A stretch of DNA of 64,000 nt from positions 24,960 to 88,959 of the forward strand of contig CAYZVS010000003.1 in assembly GCA_964482085.1 (NCBI GenBank), read 5' to 3'. This document shows, one piece after another, positions 32,115 to 40,109 of this stretch. The translations under genes and the position numbers were made by a program. Below the pieces are notes generated by a model. The model did not search any database. It was not told the DNA's origin and saw only the letters and a program-made list of their open reading frames with translations. The stretch comes from CAIXDN01 sp964482085 (GTDB lineage Bacteria; Patescibacteriota; Patescibacteriia; 2-12-FULL-60-25). The stretch's first letter is position 1, and the number at the start of each line of letters is the position of its first letter.

Positions 32115-33920
32115 ATGGAACAGTCCCGCATACGCAATTTTTGTATCATTGCGCATATTGATCACGGCAAGTCGACACTTGCCGATCGTTTGCTTGAAGT
32201 TACGGGAACGATTGAGAAACGTAAGATGAAAGAGCAGTTGCTCGACACGATGGATTTGGAGCGCGAGCGAGGCATCACGATCAAGCTTCAGCCGGCACGC
32301 ATGTCTTACAAAGCACAAGACGGCACAGAATATGAATTGAATTTGATCGACACGCCTGGACACGTGGACTTTAATTATGAAGTTTCAAGATCGCTCGCGG
32401 CTGTGGAGGGTGCGGTCCTTTTAGTCGACTCAACGCAGGGTGTGCAGGCACAGACGATCGCAAACTTGTATTTGGCAATCGAGCAAAATCTTATTATTAT
32501 TCCGGTACTCAACAAGATTGATTTGCCTAACTCGGATGTGGAGCGTCGTGCGGCGGAATTGATGCAGTTGATCGGTTGTAAGCGCGAGGAAATTTTGTCT
32601 GCATCGGGAAAAACAGGAATGGGAGTTCAGGAGATTTTGGAACGTATCGTGAAGGATGTGCCGCCACCACAAGGTTTACGCGAGAAGCCGTTTCGAGCAA
32701 TGATCTTTGATTCTAAATACGATGACTATCAGGGTGTTGTTGCGTATGTCCGTTGTATCGATGGATCGATTAAGAAAAATGAAGGAGTTGCGTTTAAGGC
32801 TTCTGCCGCTGTTGGGTCTGCATTGGATATCGGTTATATGAGCCCGCAGCATTTTTCTAGTGGGCATATGGAGGCAGGTGATATCGGTTATCTTGTGACA
32901 GGTTTGAAAGATATTGGAGCGGTGCGTGTTGGTGATACGGTTGTCAGTGCGGTTCGTGCTGCGGAAACGGAAGCGCTGGATGGGTATAAGGAGGCTCGAC
33001 CCATGGTGTATGCCGGTGTGTTTCCGCAAGAAGGAAATGAATATGAGAAAATGCGTGATGCAATTTTGAAGCTGAAATTGAATGACGCCGCGCTTACATT
33101 TGAACCGGAACATTCCATGGCTCTTGGTTTTGGTTTCCGTGTTGGATTACTTGGTATGTTGCATTTGGAAATTGTTCAAGAGCGATTGTTACGTGAATTT
33201 AATATGGATGTTGTCATCACGACACCTTCCGTAGGATATGAGGTTACGCTTACCGATGATAGCGAAGTCTCTATCAAATCACCGAGCGGTTTTCCGGATC
33301 CGTCGCGTATTCGTGAGACGCGTGAACCATGGGCATTAGTCGATATTCTGTGCCCTAAGGAATATTTGGGAAATGTTATGGCGTTGGTGCAGGATCGGCG
33401 AGGAATTTATAAGAACACTGAATATTTGGAAGAGACGCGAGTTCTTTTGCACTACGAGATGCCGCTTGCGTCTGTGATTGTCGATTTTTATGATAAGTTG
33501 AAAGGCGTTACAGCTGGATACGCATCGATGAACTATGATTTCTTGGATTACCGTGTATCGGATATTGTGAGACTGACGATTATGGTTGCGGAAGAACCGG
33601 TAGAGGCTTTAGCGACGTTGCTGCACACGAGCGAGGCGCAACGTCGAGGAAAAGAGATTGTTGAAACGTTGAAAGAAGAATTGCCACGACAACAATTCGT
33701 TATCAAATTACAAGCGTGTGTCGGTGCAAAGATCATTGCTTCTGAGAAGATTTCTGCATTCCGCAAGGATGTGACGGGTTACTTGTATGGCGGTGATGTC
33801 ACGCGTAAAATGAAGTTGTTGGAGAAACAGAAGAAGGGTAAAAAACGCATGTTGGCGCATGGAAAAGGTTCGGTAGAGATTCCGCCGGATGCCTTTATCA
33901 AAGTATTGCGACGCGGTTAA
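32115..33920 (+). CDS. lepA: Elongation factor 4 (LepA)
   Basis: Encodes 601 aa, the normal LepA length; the frame is open further upstream but ATG 32115 matches the family start. G1 Ala-His-Ile-Asp-His-Gly-Lys-Ser-Thr is at residues 13-21, the switch region Arg-Glu-Arg-Gly-Ile-Thr-Ile is near 51, and Asp-Thr-Pro-Gly-His and Asn-Lys-Ile-Asp follow. The C-terminal Gly-Lys-Lys-Arg-Met-Leu-Ala-His-Gly-Lys-Gly is the LepA-specific tail. The protein is a ribosomal GTPase acting in initiation or back-translocation. Confidence 0.96.
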   Translation: MEQSRIRNFCIIAHIDHGKSTLADRLLEVTGTIEKRKMKEQLLDTMDLERERGITIKLQPARMSYKAQDGTEYELNLIDTPGHVDFNYEVSRSLAAVEGAVLLVDSTQGVQAQTIANLYLAIEQNLIIIPVLNKIDLPNSDVERRAAELMQLIGCKREEILSASGKTGMGVQEILERIVKDVPPPQGLREKPFRAMIFDSKYDDYQGVVAYVRCIDGSIKKNEGVAFKASAAVGSALDIGYMSPQHFSSGHMEAGDIGYLVTGLKDIGAVRVGDTVVSAVRAAETEALDGYKEARPMVYAGVFPQEGNEYEKMRDAILKLKLNDAALTFEPEHSMALGFGFRVGLLGMLHLEIVQERLLREFNMDVVITTPSVGYEVTLTDDSEVSIKSPSGFPDPSRIRETREPWALVDILCPKEYLGNVMALVQDRRGIYKNTEYLEETRVLLHYEMPLASVIVDFYDKLKGVTAGYASMNYDFLDYRVSDIVRLTIMVAEEPVEALATLLHTSEAQRRGKEIVETLKEELPRQQFVIKLQACVGAKIIASEKISAFRKDVTGYLYGGDVTRKMKLLEKQKKGKKRMLAHGKGSVEIPPDAFIKVLRRG

Positions 33921-33946
33921 GTGAGTCTTGATTAAATTGAAACATT

Positions 33947-34048
33947 ATGTTACAACGCAAATCGCAGCAAAAGTTGATGAAGGTGTTCGCGGGATTCATG
34001 ATCTTTGCGACTCTCTTGTTCCTTGTCGGCCCATTCCTGAATTCATAG
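33947..34048 (+). CDS. 33-aa single-helix membrane peptide
   Basis: A tiny frame from ATG 33947 to TAG 34048. A basic, Gln-rich head (Leu-Gln-Arg-Lys-Ser-Gln-Gln-Lys) is followed by one hydrophobic helix containing Phe, Met, Leu and Val, ending Gly-Pro-Phe-Leu-Asn-Ser. This matches the inside-positive pattern of small membrane peptides. TAAATT ends 8-9 nt upstream, fitting a leaderless start. Its stop codon overlaps the AGGAGG of the next tiny gene, which argues for a real operon. Function is unknown. It could alternatively be non-coding leader sequence. Confidence 0.5.
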   Translation: MLQRKSQQKLMKVFAGFMIFATLLFLVGPFLNS

Positions 34049-34057
34049 GAGGCAATC

Positions 34058-34231
34058 GTGGCTCATGGTTCTTTTCCGGTCGAGTTGATCCCCGGCGCGC
34101 AGCCACTACAACCAGAGCGGGAGTATCCTGCATGGTGGAAGCCGAGCAAATTCAATGGCGTCTTGTCCAAGCGTGAGCTCGACGAGATGGCGAATGCCGA
34201 TTGCCGCTTCCTTGATGAGGAGGCTGTATGA
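34058..34231 (+). CDS. 57-aa orphan protein, GTG start
   Basis: GTG 34058 has a perfect AGGAGG 5 nt upstream (34047-34052). The product is 57 aa, soluble, with a Pro-rich middle including Tyr-Pro-Ala-Trp-Trp-Lys-Pro and an acidic helical end Lys-Arg-Glu-Leu-Asp-Glu-Met. The stop overlaps the next ATG as ATGA. GC content is high. A longer frame in another register (33928-34176) has no ribosome site and is rejected. No family is recognised. Confidence 0.62.
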   Translation: MAHGSFPVELIPGAQPLQPEREYPAWWKPSKFNGVLSKRELDEMANADCRFLDEEAV

Positions 34232-34488
34232 ATGATTCTGAACGACGCGCTGAGATGCTCTCGCGGGTTGTGAGGTATGAAACCGAGCTCCGTACGGAGC
34301 AGTCGTTTTGTCAGCCGTCGCAGCTACTAGACAGGGACAGCGTTCCGCTGCAGCTCGGTCAGTATAGCGATGAGCAGATCGACGAGATCATCGCGCTTGA
34401 GCGTGAGATTGTCGCTCAGTACAGAGACCAATGTCTCTCCTCTGAGGACTCGCTTGCGCGGGCGCTCAATCGATTCAACCTCCTGTAG
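34228..34488 (+). CDS. 86-aa orphan helical protein
   Basis: ATG 34228 overlaps the stop of the preceding gene and has GAGGAG a few bases upstream. The product is 86 aa, acidic and helical, with Glu-Gln-Ile-Asp-Glu-Ile-Ile-Ala-Leu-Glu-Arg-Glu in the second half. It lacks membrane segments. It may act with the 57-aa protein, to which it is translationally coupled. It ends 8 nt before a strong terminator. No family is recognised. Confidence 0.68.
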   Translation: MNDSERRAEMLSRVVRYETELRTEQSFCQPSQLLDRDSVPLQLGQYSDEQIDEIIALEREIVAQYRDQCLSSEDSLARALNRFNLL

Positions 34489-34495
34489 TCCAACT

Positions 34496-34527
34496 GACCC
34501 CGTCCGACGCACTGTCGGGTCGGGGTC
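34496..34527 (+). terminator. Terminator of the tiny-gene operon
   Basis: The stem GACCCCG-CCGAC with GTCGG-TCGGGGTC contains one bulged base and is followed by TTGCTTTTTAT. Confidence 0.8.
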
Positions 34528-34576
34528 TTGCTTTTTATCTTCCTTGGGGCATGCATGATTGCCACAATGTCGCTTC

Positions 34577-36298
34577 ATGGAAAAACGATGGAGCGTGGCA
34601 GAAACTTGTCCGCCGGAATTTGTAGAAGCGATCGGAACGCCGGTTGTGGCGCAGTTATTATGGAATCGGGGTATACGTGATCAAGCTGAAGCGAAAGCAT
34701 TTTTAGAGCCCTCTTGGGATGGACATGTGCATGACGCGCTTCAGTTTAAACAGATGGAAGGAGCCGTAGCGCGAACTTTTGAGGCTTTGGAAAAGGAGGA
34801 GCGTATTACTGTGCATGGTGATTATGATGCGGACGGAGTTACGGGATCGACGCTATTGATTACGTTGTTGAGAGAGCTTGCGGAAAAAATGTCGAGCAAA
34901 GCGATTATCGATTATTATATTCCTCATCGTGACAAGGAGGGATATGGATTGCATAAGGATACGGTCCCAAAGTTAAAAGAACAGGGTACGTCACTTATTA
35001 TTACGGTCGATTGTGGTATCGCGTGCGTTGAGGAGATTGCGAGCGCTAAGGAAATGGGAATGGAGACGATTGTGGTTGATCACCATACCTTTGGGGAAGT
35101 GGTTCCTGATGGGTTTTTGATTCACCCCAGTTTGCCGGAAGAATCATATCCGTTTAAGCATTTGGCTGCGGTGGGTGTCGCTTACAAGTTTGCATGTGCA
35201 CTTTTGATTCGTGCTCGGGAACGAGGGTTGGATATTCCGGAGGGACGTGAGAAATGGTTGCTCGATCTTGTTGCAATTGCAACCGTAACGGACATGGTTC
35301 CTTTGATTGGTGAGAATCGCGTACTTGAGACGTATGGGCTTACCGTGCTGAATAAAACTCGTCGTCCTGGGTTTTTAGCCCTGTTTGAGCAAGCGGGAGT
35401 AGAGCCAGGAAAGATTACTTCTGAAACTGTTGGTTTTATGATTGGTCCGCGTATTAACGCGGCTGGGCGCATGGATCATGCAACGGTGGCGCTTAGGTTG
35501 TTACTTTCTGAGTCGATGGATGAAGCGCGAATTATCGCCAGAGAGCTTGAAGGTTTAAATAAGGCAAGACAAGATGCGACAAAAAAGATGATGCAAGAGG
35601 CGGATGAGATTGTTGGTGAAAATCCGGAAGGAAATATCATTGTGCTTTGGAAGGAGAATTGGTCTCCGGCATTAGTTGGATTGGTTGCCGGACGGTATAT
35701 GGAACGTTTTGGTAAACCGGTTGTTGCTGTTGGAAAGCATGGTGATCATTGGATTGGTTCTGGGCGGTCTATATCGACTTATAATATTACAAATGCAGTC
35801 AAAGCGGCGGGGGAGGGGATTTTGAGCCGGAGTGGAGGACATGTTCAAGCTTGTGGTTTTGCTTTGAACGACGGGGATAAGCTTGAAGAATTCCGTGAGA
35901 AGCTTTTGGCGAATGCGGCCGTAATACCAGCGGAAACATTGCTTCCGCTTTTGTCTATCGATAGAGAAATGACGTTAGTAAATGTGGCGATGGAAACGGC
36001 GGAGGCTGTAAAAGCAATGGAACCGCACGGGATGGGCAATCCGCTACCGATTTTTCTCTCCAAGCGATGTAAGATTTTGTCGTCGGATACAATGGGTTCG
36101 ACGGGAAATCATTTGCGTATGCAACTCGCGGACGGATCGGGGCGAGCGGTGAAAGCTGTTGGTTTCAAGATGGGGAAACGGATTCTTGAGGCACTTATGG
36201 GGAGTGAGATCGACATCGTGTACAATCTTTCTATTAATGAATGGAATGGGAGAACGACGGCAGAGTGTCGTTTGATTGATTTTAAACTATGCACTTAA
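34577..36298 (+). CDS. recJ: Single-stranded-DNA exonuclease RecJ
   Basis: Encodes 573 aa. The DHH domain shows His-Gly-Asp-Tyr-Asp-Ala-Asp-Gly (D82 onward), a Thr-Val-Asp-Cys-Gly motif and Asp-His-His at 168-170. The DHHA1 half carries Ser-Gly-Gly-His (G420-H422), and a C-terminal OB-like part follows. RecJ digests single-stranded DNA 5' to 3' in recombination and repair. ATG 34577 is chosen; a TTG at 34559 is upstream in frame. A TGCCACAAT box lies 8 nt upstream. The end overlaps the RNase H gene by 10 nt. Confidence 0.95.
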   Translation: MEKRWSVAETCPPEFVEAIGTPVVAQLLWNRGIRDQAEAKAFLEPSWDGHVHDALQFKQMEGAVARTFEALEKEERITVHGDYDADGVTGSTLLITLLRELAEKMSSKAIIDYYIPHRDKEGYGLHKDTVPKLKEQGTSLIITVDCGIACVEEIASAKEMGMETIVVDHHTFGEVVPDGFLIHPSLPEESYPFKHLAAVGVAYKFACALLIRARERGLDIPEGREKWLLDLVAIATVTDMVPLIGENRVLETYGLTVLNKTRRPGFLALFEQAGVEPGKITSETVGFMIGPRINAAGRMDHATVALRLLLSESMDEARIIARELEGLNKARQDATKKMMQEADEIVGENPEGNIIVLWKENWSPALVGLVAGRYMERFGKPVVAVGKHGDHWIGSGRSISTYNITNAVKAAGEGILSRSGGHVQACGFALNDGDKLEEFREKLLANAAVIPAETLLPLLSIDREMTLVNVAMETAEAVKAMEPHGMGNPLPIFLSKRCKILSSDTMGSTGNHLRMQLADGSGRAVKAVGFKMGKRILEALMGSEIDIVYNLSINEWNGRTTAECRLIDFKLCT

Positions 36299-36699
36299 TT
36301 ATCCGAACCGACGGCGGCGCGCGAGGAAATCCTGGGCCAGCAGGGATAGGGGTTGTGATTGAGGATGAGAATGGGAAGGTCTTGGAAGAGCATGCGAAGT
36401 TTCTTGGCGTGAAGACAAATAATCAAGCGGAGTATGAAGCGGTGATTTTGGGACTCGAGAGGGCCAAACACTTGAAGGCTGATTCGGCGGAGGTTGTTGC
36501 CGATAGTGAATTGGTTGTAAAGCAGGCGAATGGCATCTATAAAGTGAAGCATGAGAACACGAAGCCCTTGTATGCACGTATGCGGGCATTGGTTTTACAG
36601 ATTGGTTCTGTGAAGTTTCGACATGTAAAAAGAGAGCAGAACGGGCATGCGGATGAGCTTTCTAATAAAGCTATGGACGAGGGGATGGGGCGTGCTTAA
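36289..36699 (+). CDS. Ribonuclease HI family protein
   Basis: Encodes 136 aa. The opening Arg-Thr-Asp-Gly-Gly-Ala-Arg-Gly-Asn-Pro-Gly has D8, the helix Asn-Asn-Gln-Ala-Glu-Tyr has E48, Val-Ala-Asp-Ser-Glu has D72 and Gly-His-Ala-Asp-Glu has D122, so all four catalytic acids are present. It belongs to the short RNase HI branch without a basic protrusion. It cleaves RNA in RNA-DNA hybrids. It starts inside the recJ end, suggesting co-expression of two nucleic-acid repair enzymes. Confidence 0.92.
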   Translation: MHLIIRTDGGARGNPGPAGIGVVIEDENGKVLEEHAKFLGVKTNNQAEYEAVILGLERAKHLKADSAEVVADSELVVKQANGIYKVKHENTKPLYARMRALVLQIGSVKFRHVKREQNGHADELSNKAMDEGMGRA

Positions 36700-36705
36700 A
36701 GATCG

Positions 36706-36714
36706 TGTTATACT
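36706..36714 (+). promoter_or_regulatory. Extended -10 box TGT-TATACT before pilM
   Basis: TGTTATACT ends 9 nt before ATG 36724, giving a predicted leader of about 3 nt. Confidence 0.65.
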
Positions 36715-36723
36715 AGCCTCGAT

Positions 36724-37808
36724 ATGGGCCTTTTTTCTTCTGCACCGGTTTCGACCAGTTATTTGGGTATAGATATCGGTTTTGCCGGGATGAAACTCGT
36801 TGAATTGAAGAATGAGAAGGGACGTGCGCGTCTTGTGACGTATGCATATGCCAACTTGTCTTCAGATAGCCTCGAGAAATCTCTGTTGAACGATATTCCG
36901 AACGCGGCGGATTTATTGAAGAAGATGGTTGGTAAAAGCCGAGCGACAGCCAAGAAGGCGGTTGCGGCTCTTCCGATTTCCTCTGTTTTTTCTTCAATAC
37001 TTTCTGTACCGACAACCAATGATAAAGAGTTGAAGGAAGCGGTAAATCTTCAGGCGAAGAAATTAATCCCATTACCACTGGAAGAAGTTTCGCTCGATAC
37101 CAAGGTTATCGACAAAACAGAGAAGGGATCGGATGGTGGGAAGCCTTCGACACGCGTGCTTGTAACGGCTGCTCCAAAAACGCTTGTTTCCAAATATGTA
37201 GAAATTTTCAAGCAAGCCGGTCTTGAGTTGATCTCACTTGAAACAGAGGCGTTTGCCGAGATTCGTGCGTTGATCGGAAAAGATCGCTCAACGATCATGG
37301 TGGTTGATATTGGTTCATTGCGAACAAATATTATGGTTGTTGAAGGTGGCATTCCATTTATCACACGTTCAATTGCAACAGGCGGAAATGCGATCACACA
37401 AACTATCGCGAAGACGCTTGGTATTCCGATGGATCAAGCCGAGAGCATGAAGCGTGATATTAAATCGATGCAAGCCTTTGCTCCGACAGGCGATCTTTCT
37501 CCGATTTTGACTGTGCTTGTTAAGCCGATTCTGGATGAGATTAAGTATTCTTTTTCGTTGTATCAGCAGCAAGCAAATGGTAGTGGTAAACGTATTGAAA
37601 AAATTATTTTGACTGGGGGTTCAGCACTGTTGCCGCGTTTGCCGGAATTTTTTACGCAACAGATGAATGTAAATTCTTATCTTGGGAATCCATGGGCTNN
37701 NNNNNNNNTCGTGTCGTATATCCACCTGATTTACGTCCGGTTTTGGATGAGCTTGGTCCTCGTTTTGCTGTAACGATTGGTTGCGCTATGCGAGATCTTG
37801 ATACCTAA
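36724..37808 (+). CDS. pilM: Type IV pilus assembly protein PilM (interrupted by an assembly gap)
   Basis: An actin-like ATPase of the PilM family. The start Tyr-Leu-Gly-Ile-Asp-Ile-Gly is the phosphate-1 loop, Val-Val-Asp-Ile-Gly is phosphate-2, and Leu-Thr-Gly-Gly-Ser-Ala is the adenosine loop. PilM binds PilN on the cytoplasmic side of the pilus machine. The frame runs from 36724 to a run of ten N at 37699-37708. After it the PilM C-terminus resumes in a different register (Arg-Val-Val-Tyr-Pro-Pro-Asp-Leu, ending at TAA 37808). The frame break is caused by the placeholder, so I do not treat it as a pseudogene. PilN and PilO are not in the window. Confidence 0.9.
37699..37708. other. Assembly gap of ten N inside pilM
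   Basis: Ten consecutive N join two contigs. The reading frame requires the true gap to be 2 modulo 3 in length; a one-base overlap of the contig ends would also satisfy this. Confidence 0.98.
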
Positions 37809-37811
37809 ACC

Positions 37812-38627
37812 ATGAAACGGAAGCTTGCCAAAGCCCGTTCTAAGGGCCGTCTCTCGCGTCGCGATGCGGTCGCGGCTCTGTCTTTGCATAGCCATGGTTT
37901 GCATCCGGCCCAAGCAACGGTTGGTACGGGAGTTTTAAGCGTAAAAGAAGCGGAAGAGTTTGGTATTGAGTTGCCGCAGTTTGGTTCTGTCTCGCCGTCT
38001 GCGGACGCCGGACGTTTGCTCCGTATTATTCTGCGTGATGCTGATTTGGTTGGTGCGCATCAGGTGCGAATTATCCCAACAGGCGTCGAGGCGGATATAT
38101 TGTTTGATAATGGTGGTGAGCGACGCATTTCTTCCGCTGTTCTTCCGGCATTGTCGATGCGTGCGATGCGCGTTGGAAATCGGCAAGGCTGGCATGTTCA
38201 AGTTTTGAGCGCGGGTGTTGGTCCAGCTTTACAACTTGTCAGACAACGTCAGGCTGGGAAGCGTTTGCATCCGGCAGATTGGTCTTCTGTGCTGGAATCA
38301 TTTCGTGAAGCGCCCTCTGGATTGCTTGTTGTGATATCGCCGGATGCGTATGTTTCAAGACATTATCTGACAAAGTTTTCTGTTGTTGATGATATGAAGG
38401 ATTGGCGTGAAGATTCGGGTGAGAAACCTTCTTTGTATGATGCGGATCGTGAGAATGGTCGAGAGCTTGCGTTGCATGCCGCGATCGCAGGAAAGGCTGC
38501 GGTAGCGTTGATGGCGCACGATACGGAGGATTGGTGGGAGCCTGTTGTGGACGCTGGAATTCCGGTACGTGTGATTCGATCACGCTTGACGCAGTCAGGA
38601 CCCGTATGGGAAGCCTTTCAGATATGA
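37812..38627 (+). CDS. Degenerate GspE/PilB-like protein lacking a Walker A motif
   Basis: Encodes 271 aa, starting 3 nt after pilM. The stretch Ile-Leu-Arg-Asp-Ala-x-x-x-Gly-Ala-His-Gln-Val-Arg-Ile-Ile-Pro-Thr-Gly-Val resembles the N-terminal subdomain of secretion or pilus ATPases, where the family has Ala-Ser-Asp-Ile-His-Ile-Glu. Later, Pro-Ser-Gly-Leu-Leu-Val-Val-Ile-Ser-Pro-Asp-Ala lies where Pro-x-Gly-Leu-x-x-Val-Thr-Gly-Pro-Thr-Gly-Ser-Gly-Lys is expected. The P-loop Gly and Lys are gone, so it should not hydrolyse ATP. A structural or regulatory role in the pilus is inferred. The relationship needs a profile comparison, so confidence is moderate. Confidence 0.55.
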   Translation: MKRKLAKARSKGRLSRRDAVAALSLHSHGLHPAQATVGTGVLSVKEAEEFGIELPQFGSVSPSADAGRLLRIILRDADLVGAHQVRIIPTGVEADILFDNGGERRISSAVLPALSMRAMRVGNRQGWHVQVLSAGVGPALQLVRQRQAGKRLHPADWSSVLESFREAPSGLLVVISPDAYVSRHYLTKFSVVDDMKDWREDSGEKPSLYDADRENGRELALHAAIAGKAAVALMAHDTEDWWEPVVDAGIPVRVIRSRLTQSGPVWEAFQI

Positions 38628-39133
38628 AGAAAACGATTCTGTGCATCGAGGATGATGCAATTTATCTTGAGATACTTACCAAGACCTTGGAAGCTTCTGG
38701 TTTTCAAGTTTTGAAATCGAGTAGCGGAGAGGATGGATTGAAACGGGCTCAGGCAGAAGAACCTGACATCATCTTGCTGGATATCGGTTTACCAAAGAAA
38801 GATGGTTTTGAGACGCTTGAAGAGTTAAAGGCAAACGCAAAGACGTCCGCGATTCCGGTATTTATGTTGTCACGCCTGTCAACGCGTGAAGATATTGATC
38901 GCTGTTTGTCGCTTGGATCTGAGGATTATTGGATTAAGACACAACATCATCCGGATGATGTTGCTCGACGTTTGTTAAAACATTTTGGTATGGCTGAAGG
39001 TTTTGCCAGATGGGAGGTGCTCGTTGCTTTAGGCATCTTGCTAATCGCTTCGAGTGTGTTGTGGTGGCAGCTTGGTCATCCGAAGCCGCCTGTCGATGCT
39101 CCTGTTCCGGGCGTCGAGTTACAGGCGAGCTAG
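38624..39133 (+). CDS. Receiver (REC) domain protein with C-terminal membrane anchor
   Basis: Encodes 169 aa; ATG 38624 overlaps the previous stop as ATGA. Residues 1-122 are a response-regulator receiver: acidic pocket Glu-Asp-Asp (9-11), phosphoacceptor D53 in Leu-Leu-Asp-Ile-Gly-Leu-Pro, a Ser in Met-Leu-Ser, and Lys in Trp-Ile-Lys. Instead of an output domain there is one hydrophobic helix (about 132-150) and a Pro-rich tail. No histidine kinase is in the window. Its place between pilus genes suggests it transmits a phosphorylation signal to the pilus base. Confidence 0.82.
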   Translation: MKKTILCIEDDAIYLEILTKTLEASGFQVLKSSSGEDGLKRAQAEEPDIILLDIGLPKKDGFETLEELKANAKTSAIPVFMLSRLSTREDIDRCLSLGSEDYWIKTQHHPDDVARRLLKHFGMAEGFARWEVLVALGILLIASSVLWWQLGHPKPPVDAPVPGVELQAS

Positions 39134-39142
39134 TGCTATACT
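39134..39142 (+). promoter_or_regulatory. Extended -10 box TGC-TATACT before the pseudopilin gene
   Basis: TGCTATACT ends 8 nt before ATG 39151. It begins at the stop of the upstream receiver gene, so the pilin can be expressed on its own. Confidence 0.65.
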
Positions 39143-39150
39143 CTTTTCAT

Positions 39151-39609
39151 ATGACGTTTCGACGAGGTTTCACCGTATTAGAGGCATTAATCGTTTTGGC
39201 CGTTTTTGGCTTACTGGCTACACTGGCTGTTTTGTCGCTTAATAGCGCAAGAGCGAGTTTGCGAGATGCTCAACGTCTTTCTGATGTGAGCGTTGTTCGA
39301 TCTGCTTTAAGCCAGTATTGGCTTGAGAAGGCAACCTATCCACAATCAGCTGGACTTGAGCTCGGTCAACCGGAAACAAATAGCGATATGCTATCTGCGG
39401 CCGGATTTGTTGCACGTACGGATCCGACGCAGCCCGTTTACTTGAATCGCATTCCGACGGGTCCAAAGGTAAACGAGTATTACCGATATCGCGCTGGAAC
39501 GAATGGATACTCGATCCGTTTTCAAACGGAGACACGTACAGATTTAGGTGAACCGAACGTGTACTACGCGCATGCTACGGGTATCGATAAAGAAGATACG
39601 GAGAAGTAG
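39151..39609 (+). CDS. Type IV pseudopilin (GspG/PilA-like)
   Basis: Encodes 152 aa. The N-terminus Arg-Arg-Gly-Phe-Thr-Val-Leu-Glu is the prepilin cleavage site, with Gly 6 before Phe and Glu at mature position 5. A 20-residue hydrophobic helix follows, then Asp-Ala-Gln-Arg-Leu-Ser-Asp, as in GspG-like pseudopilins. The globular part (40-152) holds Tyr-Pro and an Asp-Pro-Thr-Gln-Pro stretch typical of minor or major pilins of CPR bacteria. It is processed by the prepilin peptidase encoded next. ATG 39151 is chosen because of the -10 box; a longer frame from 39010 runs through the receiver gene. Confidence 0.9.
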   Translation: MTFRRGFTVLEALIVLAVFGLLATLAVLSLNSARASLRDAQRLSDVSVVRSALSQYWLEKATYPQSAGLELGQPETNSDMLSAAGFVARTDPTQPVYLNRIPTGPKVNEYYRYRAGTNGYSIRFQTETRTDLGEPNVYYAHATGIDKEDTEK

Positions 39610-39637
39610 ATATAGCGGATAACGCTTAGCATTAAGC

Positions 39638-40105
39638 ATGGAGCATGTATTGACATTCGTTTTTCTTGTTTATCTTTTTGCGTTGTCTGCATTTGATTGG
39701 CGAAAAAAACTCTTGCCCATCGAGCCGATGCAGATTGCTACGCTTGCGATGCTTTTTGCCCAAGCTTTTCAAGGTAATGCTGTTTCATCGTTTATCGGGA
39801 TTCTTGTAGGGAGTGGGTTTATTTGGTTGCAGGTGTTGATGTCTCGAGGCAAATGGATGGGGCGAGGGGACATTTGGTTGGCCGCGTCTATCGGGGCTTT
39901 CATGGGGTGGCCGGGAATCGCCGTGACATTGTATTTGACCTATTTGGTTGGAGGATTTATCGCTGTCGTGTTGTACGCAACGGGGATATATACGCGAGGG
40001 ATGCGTATTCCATTTGCGCCTTTTTTGGCACTTGGGACGGTCGGTGCTTTAATTTGGGGTACATCGATCGCGCATTGGTTTGCACTCGGAATTGGGTTAA
40101 ACTAG
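39638..40105 (+). CDS. Prepilin peptidase (A24 family, short form)
   Basis: Encodes 155 aa with about six hydrophobic segments. The two catalytic aspartates are in Phe-Asp-Trp-Arg-Lys-Lys-Leu-Leu-Pro (about D20) and the Gly-Arg-Gly-Asp motif (about D78). The N-terminal methylase domain with its two Cys-x-x-Cys pairs, found in full PilD, is absent. It is therefore a peptidase-only form that may cleave without N-methylating. It lies directly after its likely substrate gene, and its stop overlaps the -10 box of ligA. Confidence 0.9.
   Translation: MEHVLTFVFLVYLFALSAFDWRKKLLPIEPMQIATLAMLFAQAFQGNAVSSFIGILVGSGFIWLQVLMSRGKWMGRGDIWLAASIGAFMGWPGIAVTLYLTYLVGGFIAVVLYATGIYTRGMRIPFAPFLALGTVGALIWGTSIAHWFALGIGLN
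40098..40103 (+). promoter_or_regulatory. -10 box TAAACT before ligA
   Basis: TAAACT ends 6 nt before ATG 40110 and overlaps the last codons of the peptidase gene, predicting a leaderless ligA mRNA. Confidence 0.6.
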
Positions 40106-40109
40106 CCGC

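Noticed and set aside
33928..34176. An 82-aa frame downstream of lepA
   Set aside because: It has no ribosome site or -10 spacing and overlaps, in another register, the better-supported 33-aa and 57-aa genes with AGGAGG and ATGA coupling.
37699..37773. pilM as a frameshifted pseudogene
   Set aside because: The apparent frameshift is produced by the ten-N placeholder. The C-terminal PilM sequence continues intact to TAA 37808 in another register.
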